DNA of 7,630 bases from Nanobdellota archaeon (lineage in GTDB: Archaea > Nanobdellota > Nanobdellia > Pacearchaeales > GW2011-AR1). Under the pieces are notes generated by a model. The model was not told where the DNA came from. It saw only the letters and a program-made list of their open reading frames with translations, and did not search any database. Below are positions 5,450 through 7,630 of the stretch, piece by piece; within the stretch, counting starts at the first letter, position 1, and the number at the start of each line of letters is the position of its first letter. The stretch is taken from positions 1 through 7,630 of the forward strand of contig JAHISS010000033.1 of assembly GCA_018817905.1 (NCBI GenBank), given 5' to 3'. The position numbers and the translations under genes are program-made.

Positions 5450-5486
5450 GAGGAAGTTGGGTGTGAGGCAGGAGAAGGGGAAGTAG
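5450..5486 (+). repeat. Direct repeat C, left copy
   Basis: gaggaagttg followed by ggtgtgaggcaggagaagg and a TAG-containing end matches 5992-6024, with ten identical leading bases and small gaps later. It occurs in the same order after repeat B as in the right-hand remnant. Confidence 0.45.
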
Positions 5487-5496
5487 AGGACAATAA

Positions 5497-5507
5497 TTTT
5501 TATAAAT
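5497..5507 (+). promoter_or_regulatory. TATA box for the 136-residue gene
   Basis: tttttataaat is centred about 26 bases before ATG 5528. This promoter is nearly the same as that of the 187-residue gene (tttttataaa). Confidence 0.6.
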
Positions 5508-5527
5508 GATTAGATAGTGGGTTTTTT

Positions 5528-5938
5528 ATGGGACCAAGAAACATTCATGAATTTAATGAGCCTGGCAGGCAGGCAGAGTTGGAAAGGCTTTATGGGCCAA
5601 CAGTTAGTTCTTGGGATGATGTTGAGTGCTGGGATGATGTGGTGATTAAGGAAGAGAAGGCCGTGGTCTCTCATATAGAAGCTGAGCGGGCTGGTTGTGA
5701 TAAATGCCCATATTTGGGAAGGAAAGGGGATTATTTTAGATTTTGTGGCGTGCGTGCGGACAGGATGGCAAGCGATGCTGCCCCTATGAGGGATGGATTG
5801 CCTAGATTTCAAAGCCCTGAGTATAATGCAAAAGTGAGTCATATGGAACTACAATTGTTTTGTTTACAAGACCAGGACAGATTTATTAAGTGCCTTGATT
5901 TTCAAGCAGCATGTGCGAGGAAGTTTGGGGCCGGGTAG
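5528..5938 (+). CDS. Cysteine-rich hypothetical protein, 136 residues
   Basis: I do not recognise a family. The protein has seven cysteines: C34, then C57-x2-C60 followed by PYLGRKGDY, C73 in FRFCG, and a C-terminal set C112 (LQLFC), C122 (FIKC) and C129 (QAAC). The CxxCP...FCG and C-x9-C-x6-C groups look like ligands for zinc or an iron-sulfur cluster; His50 and His105 are nearby. The N-terminal 55 residues are acidic and lack cysteines apart from C34 (WDDVECWDDVVIKEE). No signal peptide or membrane helix is seen, so it should be cytoplasmic. The start is set by the TATA box 26 bases upstream. The gene is bracketed by two related decayed remnants, and its TAG overlaps the first bases of the right one, so it looks like an inserted cassette. 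Confidence 0.7.
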   Translation: MGPRNIHEFNEPGRQAELERLYGPTVSSWDDVECWDDVVIKEEKAVVSHIEAERAGCDKCPYLGRKGDYFRFCGVRADRMASDAAPMRDGLPRFQSPEYNAKVSHMELQLFCLQDQDRFIKCLDFQAACARKFGAG

Positions 5939-6024
5939 TTTGATGAGGCGTTGAGGAAACTACATAGCGGGTCTTGAAGAAGGATTGGGGTGAGGAAGTT
6001 GCATGCGGGGCAGAAGGGGAATAG
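5937..6024 (+). pseudogene. Decayed remnant related to 5247-5486 (right copy)
   Basis: It starts inside the stop codon of the 136-residue gene with agtttgatgaggcgttgag (repeat B, 5937-5967; FDEALRKLH) and ends with gaggaagttgcatgcgggg (repeat C, 5992-6024). The spacing between B and C is shorter than in the left copy, about 25 bases against 70, so this looks like a deletion derivative. The two halves also resemble each other (gaggaaactacatagcggg and gaggaagttgcatgcgggg), a degenerate tandem repeat about 40 bases apart. No open frame of useful length remains. Confidence 0.45.
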
Positions 6025-6048
6025 ACAGGTTTCCTAAACACAGAAAAA

Positions 6049-6058
6049 CATATAAAGA
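6049..6058 (+). promoter_or_regulatory. TATA box for the four-helix membrane gene
   Basis: catataaaga, preceded by an A-rich cagaaaaa, is centred about 25 bases before ATG 6078. Confidence 0.55.
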
Positions 6059-6077
6059 ATAGTTCGGTTTAATTTCT

Positions 6078-6521
6078 ATGGCGTTATTGGAGATATTTAA
6101 TTTTTTGCATTTTATCGGTTTGGCTTTTGGGGTTGGCGGTGCGACAATTGCCGCGGTTATTTCTGCGAAGTCTGAGAAGGACGAGGATGTCGGGGCTGCC
6201 AGCATGAAAATTATGCCGGCGATTTCCAAGTTGATTTGGCTTGGCATGATTTTGCTGATTATTTCTGGGATTGTAATTACGCCTCTTGTGACTTGGCCGT
6301 TGAACACGCAGAATCTTCTTCTGAAGCACGTATTGGTCGTTTGGATAGTTATCGTCGGCGTGCTTATCAGCTTTAAATCCAGGAAGCTCCAGAAACTTGC
6401 CCCGAAGAAAGGAAGCAAACCTTCCTGGGAGTTTTTGCAAAACAAGAAACAGATGAAGATTTATGGGGTTATCAATTTGGTTCTTTGGTATTTGGTTTCT
6501 TTTTTGTCTGTTTTTGTTTAA
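6078..6521 (+). CDS. Four-helix integral membrane protein, CopD/DUF2269-like
   Basis: The 147 residues form four hydrophobic segments: about 4-29 (LEIFNFLHFIGLAFGVGGATIAAVIS), 50-70 (LIWLGMILLIISGIVITPL), 82-99 (LKHVLVVWIVIVGVLISF) and 127-146 (IYGVINLVLWYLVSFLSVFV). The first helix carries a His (H11) followed by a Gly-rich GVGGA. The third starts with a Lys-His pair (H84), and the second ends SGI. This layout, 'lH.ig...GvGG' then 'sG' then 'KH.lv', resembles the CopD/DUF2269 group of small membrane proteins, where such histidines can bind heme or metal. The assignment is by pattern only. Codon use (ttg, gtt, ggg) is like mscS, which suggests a resident gene, unlike the A-rich accessory genes. 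It has its own TATA box. Confidence 0.75.
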   Translation: MALLEIFNFLHFIGLAFGVGGATIAAVISAKSEKDEDVGAASMKIMPAISKLIWLGMILLIISGIVITPLVTWPLNTQNLLLKHVLVVWIVIVGVLISFKSRKLQKLAPKKGSKPSWEFLQNKKQMKIYGVINLVLWYLVSFLSVFV

Positions 6522-6656
6522 TGGGTTTGTTGGAGAGGGGTTGTTGCTTTATGGTTTATGATGATGGGTTTGTGGGGTTGGAAGTTGGGAACTAAGATGT
6601 GGGAAGAGGAAGAGGAAGTGGGAAAGGTTTAAAATAGGAGATCAGCGTGGTTTTGT
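6522..6656 (+). other. C-poor intergenic spacer
   Basis: This spacer has almost no C on the plus strand; between 6521 and 6627 I count two. It is rich in gggtttg, ggaagttggg and gaagagg words. A 24-codon frame (6521-6595, MGLLERGCCF...) overlaps the preceding stop as TAATG but has no recognisable features. The word ggaagttggg is shared with the remnant at 5452. The promoter of the next gene lies at the right end. Confidence 0.4.
6622..6636 (+). promoter_or_regulatory. BRE/TATA promoter of the 287-residue gene
   Basis: gaaag followed by gtttaaaata (6627-6636) is centred about 26 bases before ATG 6657, the same spacing as the other promoters. Confidence 0.6.
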
Positions 6657-7520
6657 ATGGGAAAAACAAAAGAATTCCTAAAACAATACGAGAAGTTAGG
6701 AATTTCTATGAGTATCCTCGAATTAGTAAATAAAAAATTAAAACTTCCAGATGAAAAACTAACTCCATTTGCAAGATCTCGTAGACTTGAAGCTTTAAAC
6801 GAAACCCTCAAATGGGGGAAGGGACCAGATCAGAAAAACAGGGAGGTGACAGAGTTATATTTGATAAAGGAGAACGTAGTTGCTGTGGCGAAACCTGGAA
6901 AAGAGGCAGATCCTAATTATAAAGGTTGTAGAAATTACTTAACTCATGAAAAGACAAATAATGAAAATGATATGAACCCTCAAATTATTAAAGATGGAAA
7001 GAAAATTGAAAAAGATTTAACCTTTGGAGATATGTTTGAGAACATAGAAAAGTTAATGCATTCTGATATATTTGGACTGGAGTTATTGGGTATGTTATTG
7101 TTTAGAGCTGCGTTTATGATAGACCATAAAAAGAATGAGAATGGAAACTGGCGTTATAGCCCCCCTGAAGAAATATTGGAGATTTTGGAAAAGAGAATAC
7201 CGGATGTGTCCGGAACACCTGTTAGAGTCTTTTTACATTTTCTTGAAATCCTTTCATTGAACGAAGATATTAAGGTCTATACTCTTGGATATCACGAACT
7301 CAAACAAGATTATGGAAGAATTAATACATTGTTAACTTTCGTTCATCTTATAGCAGTTTTGCTTAATCGTAGATCTTTGGCAAAATTTGCCGGAACTTTT
7401 GCAAGACCCCCTTCAGGGATGGCCCCGTTGCCTAAAACAAAGAGGGGAGGAATTTTTGAATGTTTCCCTCTTCTTTCTCCAGACTTTTTTAACTTGACCT
7501 CGCCAGTTAACTTTAAATGA
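6657..7520 (+). CDS. Hypothetical protein, 287 residues
   Basis: I do not recognise a family with confidence. The protein is soluble and mixed: a basic helical N-terminus (TKEFLKQYEKLGISMSILELVNKKL, then PFARSRRLEALNETLKWG), and a beta-like segment TELYLIKENVVAVAKPG (65-81). A hydrophobic helix with conserved-looking charged ends follows, SDIFGLELLGMLLFRAAFMIDH (136-157), then WRYSPPEEILEILEKRIP. The region 186-232 (GTPVRVFLHFLEILSLNEDIKVYTLGY, then GRINTLLTFVH) and ARPPSGMAPLPKTKRGG (249-265) look like conserved blocks of an enzyme. A defence or restriction-like role is possible, but I cannot fix a catalytic motif. The start fits the promoter 26 bases upstream. The last 20 residues are unremarkable and could be affected by an element inserted just downstream. 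Confidence 0.7.
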   Translation: MGKTKEFLKQYEKLGISMSILELVNKKLKLPDEKLTPFARSRRLEALNETLKWGKGPDQKNREVTELYLIKENVVAVAKPGKEADPNYKGCRNYLTHEKTNNENDMNPQIIKDGKKIEKDLTFGDMFENIEKLMHSDIFGLELLGMLLFRAAFMIDHKKNENGNWRYSPPEEILEILEKRIPDVSGTPVRVFLHFLEILSLNEDIKVYTLGYHELKQDYGRINTLLTFVHLIAVLLNRRSLAKFAGTFARPPSGMAPLPKTKRGGIFECFPLLSPDFFNLTSPVNFK

Positions 7521-7525
7521 AGAAA

Positions 7526-7552
7526 CTTTCAGTTGTTAGAAACAACTGAAAG
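7526..7552. repeat. Perfect hairpin, 12-bp stem and 3-base loop
   Basis: ctttcagttgtt and aacaactgaaag are exact reverse complements separated by aga. It lies six bases after the stop of the 287-residue gene. No T-run follows, so an intrinsic terminator is less likely. The right arm runs directly into the Shine-Dalgarno of the next gene, so the structure may limit that gene's translation or mark the end of a mobile element. Confidence 0.65.
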
Positions 7553-7556
7553 GAGG
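7551..7556 (+). promoter_or_regulatory. Shine-Dalgarno of the right-edge gene
   Basis: aggagg starts in the last two bases of the hairpin and lies 11 bases before ATG 7568. A folded hairpin would crowd or partly hide it. Confidence 0.55.
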
Positions 7557-7567
7557 CCTAAATCGAA

Positions 7568-7630
7568 ATGAAAGGAAACGTAAGTTTTTCTTTTGGGCCT
7601 ATTGCTTTGATAAATAAGATAGATAAAAAA
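7568..7630 (+). CDS. Partial gene at the window edge, possibly a transposase
   Basis: Only 21 codons are in the window, reading MKGNVSFSFGPIALINKIDK and on without a stop. A clear Shine-Dalgarno and the adjacent perfect hairpin make it a convincing gene start. The pattern 'FGPIALINKIDKK' recalls the N-terminal segment of DUF4277/IS1634-like transposases ('G.l.li..i.kl'), and a hairpin before the start is common in mobile elements. This identification is weak and rests on very few residues. Confidence 0.45.
   Translation, partial: MKGNVSFSFGPIALINKIDKK

Larger units (their letters stand above)
5247..5486 (+). pseudogene. Decayed coding remnant after the HEPN gene
   Basis: This gap has no intact gene with a start, but it still carries protein-like sequence. 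From 5247 to 5402 one frame is open without an ATG and reads NETRISAEKAAACIKPLL, then ASDEEFEEALSKLHEEQKKTI and stop. A second frame (5409-5486) reads YEEKMKRVLLDALRKLG followed by VRQEKGK and stop. One frameshift near 5400 would join the two into a helical, charged C-terminus. Parts recur at 5937-6024 (FDEALRKLH and the gaggaagttg block). The words atgctttgagga and gttg also match mscS remnant 3, so a distant mscS origin of its end is possible but weak. Confidence 0.45.

Noticed and set aside
6521..6595. 24-residue frame MGLLERGCCF... after the four-helix gene
   Set aside because: The TAATG overlap is suggestive, but the peptide has no helix or motif, and the region is low-complexity G/T-rich spacer.
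7493..7505. cttgacctcgcca shared with the Nudix break point (125-137, minus strand)
   Set aside because: Thirteen identical bases near the ends of two frames is curious, but one such inverted match is expected about as often as not in a window this long.
1..7630. CRISPR array, tRNA, rRNA
   Set aside because: I saw no regularly spaced short repeats and no cloverleaf or rRNA-like sequence on either strand.

Overview
The window looks like a piece of an archaeal chromosome, most likely from a small-genome DPANN-type lineage such as Woesearchaeota or Pacearchaeota. That placement is inference. The evidence is a TATA-like box centred about 24 to 33 bases upstream of nearly every chosen start, often with a purine-rich BRE-like stretch before it. 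Most first genes therefore look leaderless or nearly so. A clear Shine-Dalgarno sequence is seen only before the HEPN gene inside an operon and before the partial gene at the right edge. Composition is AT-rich, and most genes are small and uncharacterised.

Left part (1-1058, minus strand). A Nudix hydrolase has lost its C-terminus to at least one frameshift; the missing end can be read in other frames down to base 1. Upstream of it lies a compact operon of three very small membrane proteins (38, 97 and 56 residues) joined by ATGA and TAATG stop/start overlaps. This operon diverges from an MscS-type mechanosensitive channel gene (1108-2175, plus), and both directions appear to share one near-palindromic TATA element at 1077-1086.

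Middle part (2176-6077). Small, mostly unrecognised genes, nearly all with their own promoter, alternate with decayed coding remnants. Two remnants (2702-2818 and 3470-3562) are truncated copies of the 3' end of mscS in the same orientation. They bracket a 143-residue and a 187-residue gene. A second pair of related remnants (5247-5486 and 5937-6024) brackets a cysteine-rich 136-residue gene. Between the two sets are a 175-residue gene and a two-gene operon, wHTH-nucleotidyltransferase (MNT) plus HEPN. This operon has the form of a toxin-antitoxin or RNA-modifying module and carries a perfect 16-bp palindrome just before its first start codon, a likely autoregulatory operator.

Right part (6078-7630). 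A four-helix membrane protein resembling the CopD/DUF2269 type is followed by a C-poor spacer, a 287-residue protein of unknown function, a perfect 12-bp-stem hairpin, and the first 21 codons of a gene that may be a transposase.

The main point of interest is the region from mscS to about 6030. It reads as a series of promoter-gene-remnant units, with direct repeats of gene 3' ends marking the joints. This is either an eroded tandem paralog array into which accessory genes were inserted, or a site of repeated integration at gene 3' ends.
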